Shown: piece after piece, positions 10,068-22,895 of the stretch
Position numbering within the stretch: the stretch's first letter is position 1
Layout of the letters: each line of letters opens with the position of its first letter
Assembly: GCA_020796225.1 (NCBI GenBank)
Contig: CM036755.1
Location: 83,337,803-83,401,802 of the forward strand
Source: Arion vulgaris
Lineage: Eukaryota; Mollusca; Gastropoda; Stylommatophora; Arionidae
DNA: 64,000 bases
Reading direction: 5' to 3'
Position numbers and translations under genes: made by a program
Notes under the pieces: generated by a model
Seen by the model: the letters and a program-made list of their open reading frames with translations, nothing else
Told to the model about the DNA's origin: nothing
Database searches by the model: none

Positions 10068-10840
10068 CTAGAGCACATGACAGTTCCCACATCCGCCCGA
10101 GGTGTGAAGCCTACTACGAACCAGAAGGTCGCGTAGGTTCTTATCCCGCCGGAAGGCTACTAAGGGGGAGAAAAAAGACTTGTAGGGAAGACGGGTCTTT
10201 CCGAAGGATCCGCAGCTCATGGAGTAGAATCCTAAGAGCTGGAACATTGTGCGGGTGAAAGGTGAGCACCAATTTGGTGCGGTCGGAGGTGGGACGGTGG
10301 GACGGGGCGAGGGCCGTGTGACGAGAGATAGGAAGAACACGACGAAAATCGTTGGCGAGAACCTCTTCGGGGTAAAGACAGCGTCGGAAGAAGTCGAGCA
10401 TCTGGTGAGCATGGTGACGAAAATCGTCGTCGTCATGGCACAGGCGTCGGAGACGTAGAAGCTGAGAGAATGGTAGAGAGTCTCGGCAGGCCTAGGGGTG
10501 GGATGACGTATAAAGAAGATAGCTGTGGGAATCAGTGGGTTTGTAGAACACAGTGGTACGGAGAGAGGAGACCCCAATAGAGACCGTGATGCCCAGGAAG
10601 TTTACCGATTTGAGAGAGACGGAAGCGGTAAACTTGAAAAAAGGATGGAAGTCACAGACGAATCGAATAAATGGTGATAACTCACTGTCAGACATGTCTG
10701 TCACCCCACCTCAATGTAGCGTCGGTATAGGAAGGGTACGGGACCCCGAAACCTGTGGAAAATAAGACGTTCTAAATGGCCCATGAACAAGCACGCATAA
10801 CTGGGGCCCATTTTGGTACCCGTTCGTAATGATGTTCACG
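10068..10840 (-). pseudogene. PLE reverse transcriptase, C-terminal half, frameshifted
   Basis: Blocks in order on the minus strand: GTKMGPSYACLFMGHLE (about 10838-10790), YRRYIE at the catalytic site, SELSPFIRFVCDFHPFFKFT, FYKPTDSHSYLLYTSSHP, LPFSQLLRLRRLC, KLVLTFHPHN and FRRDKNLRDLLVRSRL (about 10150). This order is diagnostic of Penelope-like RTs. The catalytic Tyr-Ile-Asp-Asp is destroyed: the sequence reads YIE-V-G-stop and frame only recovers at VTDMSDSE. At least three further frame changes occur, so the RT cannot work. Confidence 0.88.
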
Positions 10841-10869
10841 ACTTTTGGAACGAACTATATTTATGCCAG

Positions 10870-11165
10870 TATGTTTGAGATCACCATTATGACGTGTACA
10901 ATACATTATTTAACAATTACAATAATAACAAACACGTCATCAACGTCTTTCTGGTTTTATTACATTAATTTGAAATCTCAGTTCGTATAGAGAAGCAGAT
11001 ATTTAGAAAAAGTTGACGGTCAAGCAGTGTTTCCATTTGAAGTTACGAAAATTGACAAGTAAATGTTGACGTGTCGTTTTTGGTTGAAATCAGTAGTTGA
11101 ATAGAATATATACTAATGTCAGAGGCTGATTTGTATTTCCAACAGCCTGCAGAAATAATAAAACT
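10870..11165. other. No recognisable feature
   Basis: AT-rich sequence upstream of the PLE and before a TA microsatellite. I see no motif. Confidence 0.4.
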
Positions 11166-11170
11166 ACAAT

Positions 11171-11171
<1 letters not shown>

Positions 11172-11202
<31 letters not shown>

Positions 11203-11203
11203 T
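11172..11203. repeat. (TA)n microsatellite
   Basis: Alternating TA with one ACA interruption near the left side. Confidence 0.95.
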
Positions 11204-11204
11204 G

Positions 11205-11277
11205 TAAGCTCTGTAGCTCAAGCGGTAGTGACTCGATCCAAACCTAAGCGTACCAGGTTCAAACCACGGACAGCAGT
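11205..11277 (+). mobile_element. tRNA-derived SINE head
   Basis: CTGTAGCTCAAGCGGTAGTG fits an A box, and GGTTCAAACCACGG fits a B box about 40 bp later. The SINE stops exactly where the 60-bp array begins. Confidence 0.7.
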
Positions 11278-11278
11278 T

Positions 11279-14200
11279 TGAAGCCACTAGTAACAACTGT
11301 TATAAGAAGGAGAAGTGATGAGATAAAACAAATGTCAGGTCAACCACTAGTAACAACTGTTATAAGAAGGAGAAGTGATGAGATAAAACAAATGTCAGGT
11401 CAGCCACTAGTAACAACTGTTATAAGAAGGAGAAGTGATGAGATAAAACAAATGTCAGGTCAACCACTAGTAACAACTGTTATAAGAAGGAGAAGTGATG
11501 AGATAAAACAAATGTCAGGTCAACCACTAGTAACAACTGTTATAAGAAGGAGAAGTGATGAGATAAAACAAATGTCAGGTCAGCCACTAGTAACAACTGT
11601 TATAAGAAGGAGAAGTGATGAGATAAAACAAATGTCAGGTCAGCCACTAGTAACAACTGTTATAAGAGCTAGAAGTGATGAGATAAAACAAATGTCAGGT
11701 CAACCACTAGTAAAAACTGTTATAAGAAGGAGAAGTGATGAGATAAAACAAATGTCAGGTCAACCACTAGTAAAAACTGTTATAAGAAGGAGAAGTGATG
11801 AGATAAAACAAATGTCTGGTCAACCACTAGTAACAACTGGTATAAGAAGGAGAAGTGATGAGATAAATCAAATGTCAGGTCAACCACTAGTAACAACTGT
11901 TATAAGAAGGAGAAGTGATGAGATAAAACAAATGTCAGGTCAACCACAAGTAACAACTGTTATAAGAAGGAGAAGTGATGAGATAAAACAAATGTCAGGT
12001 CAACCACTAGTAACAACTGTTATAAGAAGGAGAAGTGATGAGATAAAACAAATGTCAGGTCAGCCACTAGTAACAACTGTTATAAGAAGGAGAAGTGATG
12101 AGATAAAACAAATGTCAGGTCAGCCACTAGTAACAACTGTTATAAGAAGGAGAAGTGATGAGATAAAACAAATGTCAGGTCAGCCACTAGTAACAACTGT
12201 TATAAGAAGGAGAAGTGATGAGATAAAACAAATGTCAGGTCAGCCACTAGTAACAACTGTTATAAGAAGGAGAAGTGATGAGATAAAACAAATGTCAGGT
12301 CAACCACTAGTAAAAACTGTTATAAGAAGGAGAAGTGATGAGATAAAACAAATGTCAGGTCAACCACTAGTAACAACTGTTATAAGAAGGAGAAGTGATG
12401 AGATAAAACAAATGTCAGGTCAGCCACTAGTAACAACTGTTATAAGAAGGAGAAGTGATGAGATAAAACAAATGTCAGGTCAGCCACTAGTAACAACTGT
12501 TATAAGAGCTAGAAGTGATGAGATAAAACAAATGTCAGGTCAACCACTAGTAACAACTGTTATAAGAAGGAGAAGTGATGAGATAAAACAAATGTCAGGT
12601 CAACCACTAGTAAAAACTGTTATAAGAAGGAGAAGTGATGAGATAAAACAAATGTCTGGTCAACCACTAGTAACAACTGGTATAAGAAGGAGAAGTGATG
12701 AGATAAATCAAATGTCAGGTCAACCACTAGTAACAACTGTTATAAGAAGGAGAAGTGATGAGATAAAACAAATGTCAGGTCAACCACAAGTAACAACTGT
12801 TATAAGAAGGAGAAGTGATGAGATAAAACAAATGTCAGGTCAGCCACTAGTAACAACTGTTATAAGAAGGAGAAGTGATGAGATAAAACAAATGTCAGGT
12901 CAGCCACTAGTAACAACTGTTATAAGAAGGAGAAGTGATGAGATAAAACAAATGTCAGGTCAGCCACTAGTAACAACTGTTATAAGAAGGAGAAGTGATG
13001 AGATAAAACAAATGTCAGGTCTGCCACTAGTAACAACTGTTATAAGAAGGAGAAGTGATGAGATAAAACAAATGTCAGGTCAGCCACTAGTAACAACTGT
13101 TATAAGAAGGAGAAGTGATGAGATAAAACAAATGTCAGGTCAACCACTAGTAAAAACTGTTATAAGAAGGAGAAGTGATGAGATAAAACAAATGTCTGGT
13201 CAACCACTAGTAACAACTGGTATAAGAAGGAGAAGTGATGAGATAAAACAAATGTCAGGTCAGCCACTATTAACAACTGTTATAAGAGCTAGAAGTGATG
13301 AGATAAAACAAATGTCAGGTCAACCACTAGTAACAACTGTTATAAGAAGGAGAAGTGATGAGATAAAACAAATGTCAGGTCAACCACTAGTAAAAACTGT
13401 TATAAGAAGGAGAAGTGATGAGATAAAACAAATGTCTGGTCAACCACTAGTAACAACTGGTATAAGAAGGAGAAGTGATGAGATAAATCAAATGTCAGGT
13501 CAACCACTAGTAACAACTGTTATACGAAGGAGAAGTGATGAGATAAAACAAATGTCTGGTCAGCCACTAGTAACAACTGTTATAAGAAGGAGAAGTGATG
13601 AGATAAAACAAATGTCAGGTCAACCACTAGTAACAACTGTTATAAGAAGGAGAAGTGATGAGATAAAACAAATGTCAGGTCAACCACTAGTAAAAACTGT
13701 TATAAGAAGGAGAAGTGATGAGATAAAACAAATGTCTGGTCAACCACTAGTAACAACTGGTATAAGAAGGAGAAGTGATGAGATAAATCAAATGTCAGGT
13801 CAACCACTAGTAACAACTGTTATAAGAAGGAGAAGTGATGAGATAAAACAAATGTCAGGTCAACCACTAGTAACAACTGTTATAAGAAGGAGAAGTGATG
13901 AGATAAAACAAATGTCAGGTCAGCCACTAGTAACAACTGTTATAAGAAGGAGAAGTGATGAGATAAAACAAATGTCAGGTCAGCCACTAGTAACAACTGT
14001 TATAAGAAGGAGAAGTGATGAGATAAAACAAATGTCAGGTCAGCCACTAGTAACAACTGTTATAAGAAGGAGAAGTGATGAGATAAAACAAATGTCAGGT
14101 CAGTCACTAGTAACAACTGTTATAAGAAGGAGAAGTGATGAGATAAAACAAATGTCAGGTCAGCCACTAGTAACAACTGTTATAAGAAGGAGAAGTGATG

Positions 14201-14795
14201 AGATAAAACAAATGTCAGGTCAACCACTAGTAAAAACTGTTATAAGAAGGAGAAGTGATGAGATAAAACAAATGTCTGGTCAACCACTAGTAACAACTGG
14301 TATAAGAAGGAGAAGTGATGAGATAAAACAAATGTCAGGTCAGCCACTATTAACAACTGTTATAAGAGCTAGAAGTGATGAGATAAAACAAATGTCAGGT
14401 CAACCACTAGTAACAACTGTTATAAGAAGGAGAAGTGATGAGATAAAACAAATGTCAGGTCAACCACTAGTAAAAACTGTTATAAGAAGGAGAAGTGATG
14501 AGATAAAACAAATGTCTGGTCAACCACTAGTAACAACTGGTATAAGAAGGAGAAGTGATGAGATAAATCAAATGTCAGGTCAACCACTAGTAACAACTGT
14601 TATACGAAGGAGAAGTGATGAGATAAAACAAATGTCTGGTCAGCCACTAGTAACAACTGTTATAAGAAGGAGAAGTGATGAGATAAAACAAATGTCAGGT
14701 CAACCACTTGTGACAACTGTTATAAGAAGGAGAAATGATGAGATAAAACAAATGTCTGGTCAGCCACTAGTAACAACTGTTATAAGAAGGAGAAG
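11279..14795. repeat. 60-bp tandem array (about 58 units), LINE-derived and in frame
   Basis: The unit begins CCACTAGTAACAACTGTTAT and ends AAATGTCAGGTCA. Because 60 is a multiple of three, the plus strand stays open for about 1,200 codons, each unit coding a 20-residue peptide (RRRSDEIKQMSGQPLVTTVI). The last units run without a break into the C-terminus of a LINE RT (14796-15020), where QPLVTTVIRRR is the natural lead-in to the YIGHTL motif. Variant units (AAAAACTG, AGAGCTAG, ACTGGTAT with AAATCA) recur in the same order at spacings of 840 and 1080 bp. It is not a host gene. Confidence 0.95.
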
Positions 14796-15020
14796 ATTGT
14801 GTTATATTGGACACACCTTGGGAAGAAATGATCAAAGAATATTATCGTGGGATGCAGAGGGTTCAAGAAAGAGAGGACGACCTAAGGAGACCCTGTAACG
14901 AACTTTGCTGAGAGAGGTAAGAAATATTCGTCTCAGTTACATAGAGGAGATTGAGCGAGTTTCCCAGGATAGAGCGGTATGGAGAAATTATTGGAAGGCC
15001 CTATGTAACGTATAACGGTA
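14700..15020 (+). pseudogene. LINE C-terminal fragment (source of the 60-bp array)
   Basis: The plus strand encodes a typical end of a LINE protein: QPLVTTVIRRRRLCYIGHTL, then RILSWDAEGSRKRGRPKETL, a TAA nonsense codon at about 14896, and in the same frame RTLLREVRNI and QDRAVWRNYWKALCNV. The WIGH-like motif followed by RKRGRP and a WR-containing tail is the usual signature. The function of this tail in the family is poorly defined. RT and endonuclease are absent. The upstream edge was lost into the 60-bp array. Confidence 0.88.
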
Positions 15021-15355
15021 CGAGAGGAATTATTATTAGAAGTCGACGAGGTTCTGTTTTATCTGTGTAATAGGATTTAGTTTTTCCCCGACACAATGCT
15101 CTCTTGTTCCCTGCCAGACTATGTTTGTGGCCGTCCATAGAACTTCATCTGCTACTCGTTGTCATAGAAACTGTAAGAGTTGAAACTGTACTAGCAATCT
15201 TCATATGTGTATGTGTCACAGGGTAGTTACAGTCGCTTTGAAAATCGGGGAAATCACGTTATAACTATAGAGCACTAAAGTGCACGATTTTGTAACAATA
15301 ACGTGAAATGGGTAGGATGTCAACGATGACAGGACAGTAACATGAAACGAAGATA
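15021..15355. other. No recognisable feature
   Basis: LINE 3' untranslated sequence is possible at the left edge. Nothing else is recognised. Confidence 0.35.
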
Positions 15356-15358
15356 AAC

Positions 15359-15362
15359 AGAG

Positions 15363-15415
<53 letters not shown>

Positions 15416-15424
15416 CAGAGAGGA
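15359..15424. repeat. (GA)n microsatellite
   Basis: Nearly pure AG repeat with occasional GAA and ACA interruptions. Confidence 0.95.
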
Positions 15425-15429
15425 GATAG

Positions 15430-15904
15430 GGAAATGACCATAGGGACGTTGTGTTTTTGGACCAACTAGACGGGGTGGGGGCTGGGGGGCGGTTCTATAT
15501 TCTTTCATTTTTATGCATTTTCACAACAATGGTTAACCTATACACCGGCAACAAGGACACCATTGATAGAAGACACTGATGATTTGAAACAAAAATATCG
15601 TCTCTTGTAACCTGCAATACTCACAGCATAATAGTTGAACAGATTTCCTTGAGTCATTCCTTTGCTGTCTTTAGGAAGAACAGACGGTATGAATCTCATT
15701 AATCTGTACTGACAATCAGACAGTGTGTTCAACTTGTGTTCCTGCATCTTTAGAGACTTTCTTGCTGGTCAAGAAGTTACTATGGTAGGCTAACATTATC
15801 ATGATACCTGCGTCCTAGATTGGTTCAAGCAAGTTCAAAGTCATACGCTTGCAGGAGTACAGACCGGAGCAGAAGGCAAGCCATAAGATTCAAGTAACTA
15901 ATTG
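15430..15904. other. Unassigned DNA
   Basis: A 69-codon minus frame (15538-15747) shows no motif I know. I do not call it a gene. Confidence 0.35.
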
Positions 15905-16145
15905 AAATTATTGTTATTCAGATATATTGTTCCATAGATTATCTTCTTCTTCTTCTTCTTCTGCATCTTCTTATGGGCGGGCATAGATTGTAAAACTAAT
16001 CAAGTTAATTATTGTTATTCAGATATATTGTTGCATAGATTGTAAAACTAATCCAGTTAATTATTGTTATTCAGATATATTGTTGCATAGATTGGCTTCT
16101 TCTTCTTCTTCTTATGGGCAGGCATAGATTGTAAAACTAATCAAG
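15905..16145. repeat. Imperfect repeats with CTT tracts
   Basis: ATTGTTATTCAGATATATTG recurs three times (about 15910, 16010 and 16064), with TCTTCTTCTTCTTATGGGC inserted after two of them. Confidence 0.8.
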
Positions 16146-16400
16146 TTAATTATAACATTGCAATTTTATTTGATTGGAAACTGCATTCTGCGCTTTGATT
16201 GTGTAACGAAGGAAAAACGGACGAACGAGAATGAACGTCTATTCATATATATGTATAATAATTATCAATTGTGTCTTGTAGCAGGGGCTATCAACGATAG
16301 GAACTATTACATATGTGTCTCCCTTCTCAACAACAGTAAACTCTTGTTATTTAACTTTTATGTTTGTTTGAATTTATCTTGGATGTATTTGATGAAGCTT
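16146..16400. other. No recognisable feature
   Basis: AT-rich flank of the 57-bp array. The short frame here simply runs into the array. Confidence 0.4.
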
Positions 16401-16404
16401 TATT

Positions 16405-19400
16405 TCAGTCAGTGCTCTTGGAAACATTTCAACTAGATATCTTCTGGTATGCAAATGTGGAGTACTGTGTACTCTTGGAAACATTTCAACTAGACTTCTT
16501 CTGGTATGCAAATGTGGAGTACTGTGTACTCTTGGAAACATTTCAACTAGACTTCTTCTGGTATGCAAATGTGGAGTACTGTGTACTCTTGGAAACATTT
16601 CAACTAGATATCTTCTGGTATGCAAATGTGGAGTACTGTGTACTCTTGGAAACATTTCAACTAGATATCTTCTGGTATGCAAATGTGGAGTACTGTGTAC
16701 TCTTGGAAACATTTCAACTAGATATCTTCTGGTATGCAAATGTGGAGTACTGTGTACTCTTGGAAACATTTCAACTAGATATCTTCTGGTATGCAAATGT
16801 GGAGTACTGTGTACTCTTGGAAACATTTCAACTAGATATCTTCTGGTATGCAAATGTGAGTACAGTGTACTCTAGGAAACATTTCAACTAGATATGTTCT
16901 GGTATGCAAATGTGGAGTACTGTGTACTCTAGGAAACATTTCAACTAGATATCTTCTGGTATGCAAATGTGGAGTACTGTGTACTCTTGGAAACATTTCA
17001 ACTAGATATCTTCTGGTATGCAAATGTGGAGTACTGTGTACTCTAGGAAACATTTCAACTAGATATCTTCTGGTATGTAAATGTGGAGTACTGTGTACTC
17101 TAGGAAACATTTCAACTAGATATCTTCTGGTATGTAAATGTGGAGTACTGTGTACTCTTGGAAACATTTCAACTAGATATCTTCTGGTATGCAAATGTGG
17201 AGTACTGTGTACTCTAGGAAACATTTCAACTAGATATCTTCTGGTATGTAAATGTGGAGTACTGTGTACTCTTGGAAACATTTCAACTAGATATCTTCTG
17301 GTATGCAAATGTGGAGTACTGTGTACTCTAGGAAACATTTCAACTAGATATCTTCTGGTATGCAAATGTGGAGTACTGTGTACTCTTGGAAACATTTCAA
17401 CTAGATATCTTCTGGTATGCAAATGTGGAGTACTGTGTACTCTTGGAAACATTTCAACTAGACTTCTTCTGGTATGCAAATGTGGAGTACTGTGTACTCT
17501 AGGAAACATTTCAACTAGATATCTTCTGGTATGCAAATGTGAGTACTTGTACTCTTGGAAACATTTCAACTAGATATCTTCTGGTATGCAAATGTGGAGT
17601 ACTGTGTACTCTTGGAAACATTTCAACTAGATATCTTCTGGTATGCAAATGTGGAGTACTGTGTACTCTTGGAAACATTTCAACTAGATATCTTCTGGTA
17701 TGCAAATGTGGAGTACTGTGTACTCTTGGAAACATTTCAACTAGACTTCTTCTGGTATGCAAATGTGGAGTACTGTGTACTCTTGGAAACATTTCAACTA
17801 GACTTCTTCTGGTATGCAAATGTGGAGTACTGTGTACTCTTGGAAACATTTCAACTAGACTTCTTCTGGTATGCAAATGTGGAGTACTGTGTACTCTTGG
17901 AAACATTTCAACTAGATATCTTCTGGTATGCAAATGTGGAGTACTGTGTACTCTTGGAAACATTTCAACTAGACTTCTTCTGGTATGCAAATGTGGAGTA
18001 CTGTGTACTCTTGGAAACATTTCAACTAGATATCTTCTGGTATGCAAATGTGGAGTACTGTGTACTCTTGGAAACATTTCAACTAGATATCTTCTGGTAT
18101 GCAAATGTGGAGTACTGTGTACTCTTGGAAACATTTCAACTAGATATCTTCTGGTATGCAAATGTGGAGTACTGTGTACTCTTGGAAACATTTCAACTAG
18201 ATATCTTCTGGTATGCAAATGTGGAGTACTGTGTACTCTTGGAAACATTTCAACTAGACTTCTTCTGGTATGCAAATGTGGAGTACTGTGTACTCTTGGA
18301 AACATTTCAACTAGATATCTTCTGGTATGCAAATGTGGAGTACTGTGTACTCTTGGAAACATTTCAACTAGATATCTTCTGGTATGCAAATGTGGAGTAC
18401 TGTGTACTCTTGGAAACATTTCAACTAGATATCTTCTGGTATGCAAATGTGGAGTACTGTGTACTCTTGGAAACATTTCAACTAGATATCTTCTGGTATG
18501 CAAATGTGGAGTACTGTGTACTCTTGGAAACATTTCAACTAGATATCTTCTGGTATGCAAATGTGAGTACAGTGTACTCTAGGAAACATTTCAACTAGAT
18601 ATGTTCTGGTATGCAAATGTGGAGTACTGTGTACTCTAGGAAACATTTCAACTAGATATCTTCTGGTATGCAAATGTGGAGTACTGTGTACTCTTGGAAA
18701 CATTTCAACTAGATATCTTCTGGTATGCAAATGTGGAGTACTGTGTACTCTAGGAAACATTTCAACTAGATATCTTCTGGTATGTAAATGTGGAGTACTG
18801 TGTACTCTAGGAAACATTTCAACTAGATATCTTCTGGTATGTAAATGTGAGTACTGTGTACTCTTGGAAACATTTCAAGTAGATATCTTCTGGTATGCAA
18901 ATGTGGAGTACTGTGTACTCTAGGAAACATTTCAACTAGATATCTTCTGGTATGTAAATGTGGAGTACTGTGTACTCTTGGAAACATTTCAACTAGATAT
19001 CTTCTGGTATGCAAATGTGGAGTACTGTGTACTCTAGGAAACATTTCAACTAGATATCTTCTGGTATGCAAATGTGGAGTACTGTGTACTCTTGGAAACA
19101 TTTCAACTAGATATCTTCTGGTATGCAAATGTGGAGTACTGTGTACTCTTGGAAACATTTCAACTAGACTTCTTCTGGTATGCAAATGTGAGTACTGTTA
19201 CTCTAGGAAACATTTCAACTAGATATCTTCTGGTATGCAAATGTGGAGTACTGTGTACTCTTGGAAACATTTCAACTAGATATCTTCTGGTATGCAAATG
19301 TGGAGTACTGTGTACTCTTGGAAACATTTCAACTAGATATCTTCTGGTATGCAAATGTGGAGTACTGTGTACTCTTGGAAACATTTCAACTAGATATCTT

Positions 19401-22400
19401 CTGGTATGCAAATGTGGAGTACTGTGTACTCTTGGAAACATTTCAACTAGACTTCTTCTGGTATGCAAATGTGGAGTACTGTGTACTCTTGGAAACATTT
19501 CAACTAGACTTCTTCTGGTATGCAAATGTGGAGTACTGTGTACTCTTGGAAACATTTCAACTAGACTTCTTCTGGTATGCAAATGTGGAGTACTGTGTAC
19601 TCTTGGAAACATTTCAACTAGATATCTTCTGGTATGCAAATGTGGAGTACTGTGTACTCTTGGAAACATTTCAACTAGACTTCTTCTGGTATGCAAATGT
19701 GGAGTACTGTGTACTCTTGGAAACATTTCAACTAGATATCTTCTGGTATGCAAATGTGGAGTACTGTGTACTCTTGGAAACATTTCAACTAGATATCTTC
19801 TGGTATGCAAATGTGGAGTACTGTGTACTCTTGGAAACATTTCAACTAGATATCTTCTGGTATGCAAATGTGGAGTACTGTGTACTCTTGGAAACATTTC
19901 AACTAGATATCTTCTGGTATGCAAATGTGGAGTACTGTGTACTCTTGGAAACATTTCAACTAGATATCTTCTGGTATGCAAATGTGGAGTACTGTGTACT
20001 CTTGGAAACATTTCAACTAGACTTCTTCTGGTATGCAAATGTGGAGTACTGTGTACTCTTGGAAACATTTCAACTAGATATCTTCTGGTATGCAAATGTG
20101 GAGTACTGTGTACTCTTGGAAACATTTCAACTAGACTTCTTCTGGTATGCAAATGTGGAGTACTGTGTACTCTTGGAAACATTTCAACTAGACTTCTTCT
20201 GGTATGTATATGTGGAGTACTGTGTACTCTTGGAAACATTTCAACTAGATATCTTCTGGTATGCAAATGTGGAGTACTGTGTACTCTTGGAAACATTTCA
20301 ACTAGATATCTTCTGGTATGCAAATGTGAAGTACTGTGTACTCTAGGAAACATTTCAACTAGATATCTTCTGGTATGCAAATGTGGAGTACTGTGTACTC
20401 TTGGAAACATTTCAACTAGATATCTTCTGGTATGTATATGTGGAGTACTGTGTACTCTTGGAAACATTTCAACTAGATATCTTCTGGTATGCAAATGTGG
20501 AGTACTGTGTACTCTTGGAAACATTTCAACTAGATATCTTCTGGTATGCAAATGTGGAGTACTGTGTACTCTTGGAAACATTTCAACTAGATATCTTCTG
20601 GTATGCAAATGTGGAGTACTGTGTACTCTTGGAAACATTTCAACTAGATATCTTCTGGTATGTATATGTGGAGTACTGTGTACTCTTGGAAACATTTCAA
20701 CTAGATATCTTCTGGTATGCAAATGTGGAGTACTGTGTACTCTTGGAAACATTTCAACTAGATATCTTCTGGTATGCAAATGTGGAGTACTGTGTACTCT
20801 TGGAAACATTTCAACTAGATATCTTCTGGTATGCAAATGTGGAGTACTGTGTACTCTTGGAAACATTTCAACTAGATATCTTCTGGTATGCAAATGTGGA
20901 GTACTGTGTACTCTTGGAAACATTTCAACTAGATATCTTCTGGTATGCAAATGTGGAGTACTGTGTACTCTTGGAAACATTTCAACTAGATATCTTCTGG
21001 TATGCAAATGTGGAGTACTGTGTACTCTAGGAAACATTTCAACTAGATATCTTCTGGTATGCAAATGTGGAGTACTGTGTACTCTTGGAAACATTTCAAC
21101 TAGATATCTTCTGGTATGCAAATGTGGAGTACTGTGTACTCTTGGAAACATTTCAACTAGATATCTTCTGGTATGCAAATGTGGAGTACTGTGTACTCTT
21201 GGAAACATTTCAACTAGATATCTTCTGGTATGCAAATGTGGAGTACTGTGTACTCTTGGAAACATTTCAACTAGATATCTTCTGGTATGTAAATGTGCAG
21301 TACTGTGTACTCTTGGAAACATTTCAACTAGATATCTTCTGGTATGCAAATGTGGAGTACTGTGTACTCTTGGAAACATTTCAACTAGATATCTTCTGGT
21401 ATGCAAATGTGGAGTACTGTGTACTCTTGGAAACATTTCAACTAGATATCTTCTGGTATGCCAATGTGGAGTACTGTGTACTCTTGGAAACATTTAAACT
21501 AGATATCTTCTGGTATGCAAATGTGGAGTACTGTGTACTCTTGGAAACATTTCAACTAGACTTCTTCTGGTATGCAAATGTGGAGTACTGTGTACTCTTG
21601 GAAACATTTGAACTAGACTTCTTCTGGTATACATATGTGGAGTACTGTGTACTCTTGGAAACATTTCAACTAGATATCTTCTGGTATGCAAATGTGGAGT
21701 ACTGTGTACTCTTGGAAACATTTCAACTAGATATCTTCTGGTATGTATATGTGGAGTACTGGGTACTCTTGGAAACATTTCAACTAGATATCTTCTGGTA
21801 TGCAAATGTGGAGTACTGTGTACTCTAGGAAACATTTCAACTAGATATCTTCTGGTATGTAAATGTGGAGTACTGTGTACTCTTGGAAACATTTCAACTA
21901 GATATCTTCTGGTATGCAAATGTGGAGTACTGTGTACTCTAGGAAACATTTCAACTAGATATCTTCTGGTATGCAAATGTGGAGTACTGTGTACTCTTGG
22001 AAACATTTCAACTAGATATCTTCTGGTATGCAAATGTGGAGTACTGTGTACTCTTGGAAACATTTCAACTAGATATCTTCTGGTATGCAAATGTGGAGTA
22101 CTGTGTACTCTTGGAAACATTTCAACTAGATATCTTCTGGTATGCAAATGTGGAGTACTGTGTACTCTAGGAAACATTTCAACTAGATATCTTCTGGTAT
22201 GCAAATGTGGAGTACTGTGTACTCTAGGAAACATTTCAACTAGACTTCTTCTGGTATGCAAATGTGGAGTACTGTGTACTCTAGGAAACATTTCAACTAG
22301 ACTTCTTCTGGTATGCAAATGTGGAGTACTGTGTACTCTTGGAAACATTTCAACTAGACTTCTTCTGGTATGCATATGTGGAGTACTGTGTACTCTTGGA

Positions 22401-22895
22401 AACATTTCAACTAGACTTCTTCTGGTATACATATGTGGAGTACTGTGTACTCTTGGAAACATTTCAACTAGATATCTTCTGGTATGCAAATGTGGAGTAC
22501 TGTGTACTCTAGGAAACATTTCAACTAGACTTCTTCTGGTATGCAAATGTGGAGTACTGTGTACTCTAGGAAACATTTCAACTAGACTTCTTCTGGTATG
22601 CAAATTTGGAGTACTGTGTACTCTTGGAAACATTTGAACTAGACTTCTTCTGGTATACATATGTGGAGTACTGTGTACTCTTGGAAACATTTCAACTAGA
22701 CTTCTTCTGGTATGCATATGTGGAGTACTGTGTACTCTTAGAAACATTTGAACTAGACTTCTTCTGGTATACATATGTGGAGTACTGTGTACTCTTGGAA
22801 ACATTTCAACTAGACTTCTGGTATGCATATGTGGAGTACTGTGTACTCTTGGAAACCTTTGAACTAGACTTCTGGTATGCATATGGAGTAATGTG
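16405..22895. repeat. 57-bp tandem array (about 113 units)
   Basis: The unit begins CTCTTGGAAACATTTCAACT and ends TGGAGTACTGTGTA. Common variants are GATATC/GACTTC, CTCTTGG/CTCTAGG and GCAAATG/GTATATG. The period is 19 codons, so both strands show long open frames: the minus frame repeats HTRRYLVEMFPRVHSTPHL and stays open in both the TTG and TAG unit types. Rare units with GTGAG in place of GTGGAG (about 16853, 17540, 18560, 18847 and 19189) shift the frame. No start context, domain or splice evidence supports a gene. Right-hand units (after 21600) are more diverged and finally lose 3 bp. Confidence 0.97.

Larger units (their letters stand above)
8650..10850 (-). mobile_element. Penelope-like element, most complete copy in the window
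   Basis: Read on the minus strand this contains the RT from the GTKMGPSYACLF block (about 10838) onward, the linker, the GIY-YIG endonuclease, and a 3' region with three 57-bp repeats (9241-9411) and the hammerhead-like motif (8721-8693). PLEs are retroelements that prime on nicked DNA and need no LTRs. This copy is 5'-truncated at about 10850 and multiply frameshifted. GC content is higher than in the 5-kb PLE, and the protein differs strongly, so it is a different PLE subfamily. Confidence 0.85.

Noticed and set aside
11278..14898. A 1,206-codon frame that could be taken for a large repeat protein gene
   Set aside because: It is a 60-bp tandem array fused to a LINE C-terminal remnant. The unit itself is LINE-derived, there is no native start, and a stop falls inside the LINE tail.
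15538..15747. 69-codon minus-strand frame as a gene or exon
   Set aside because: No recognisable motif, no splice or expression evidence, and its length is within chance for this DNA.
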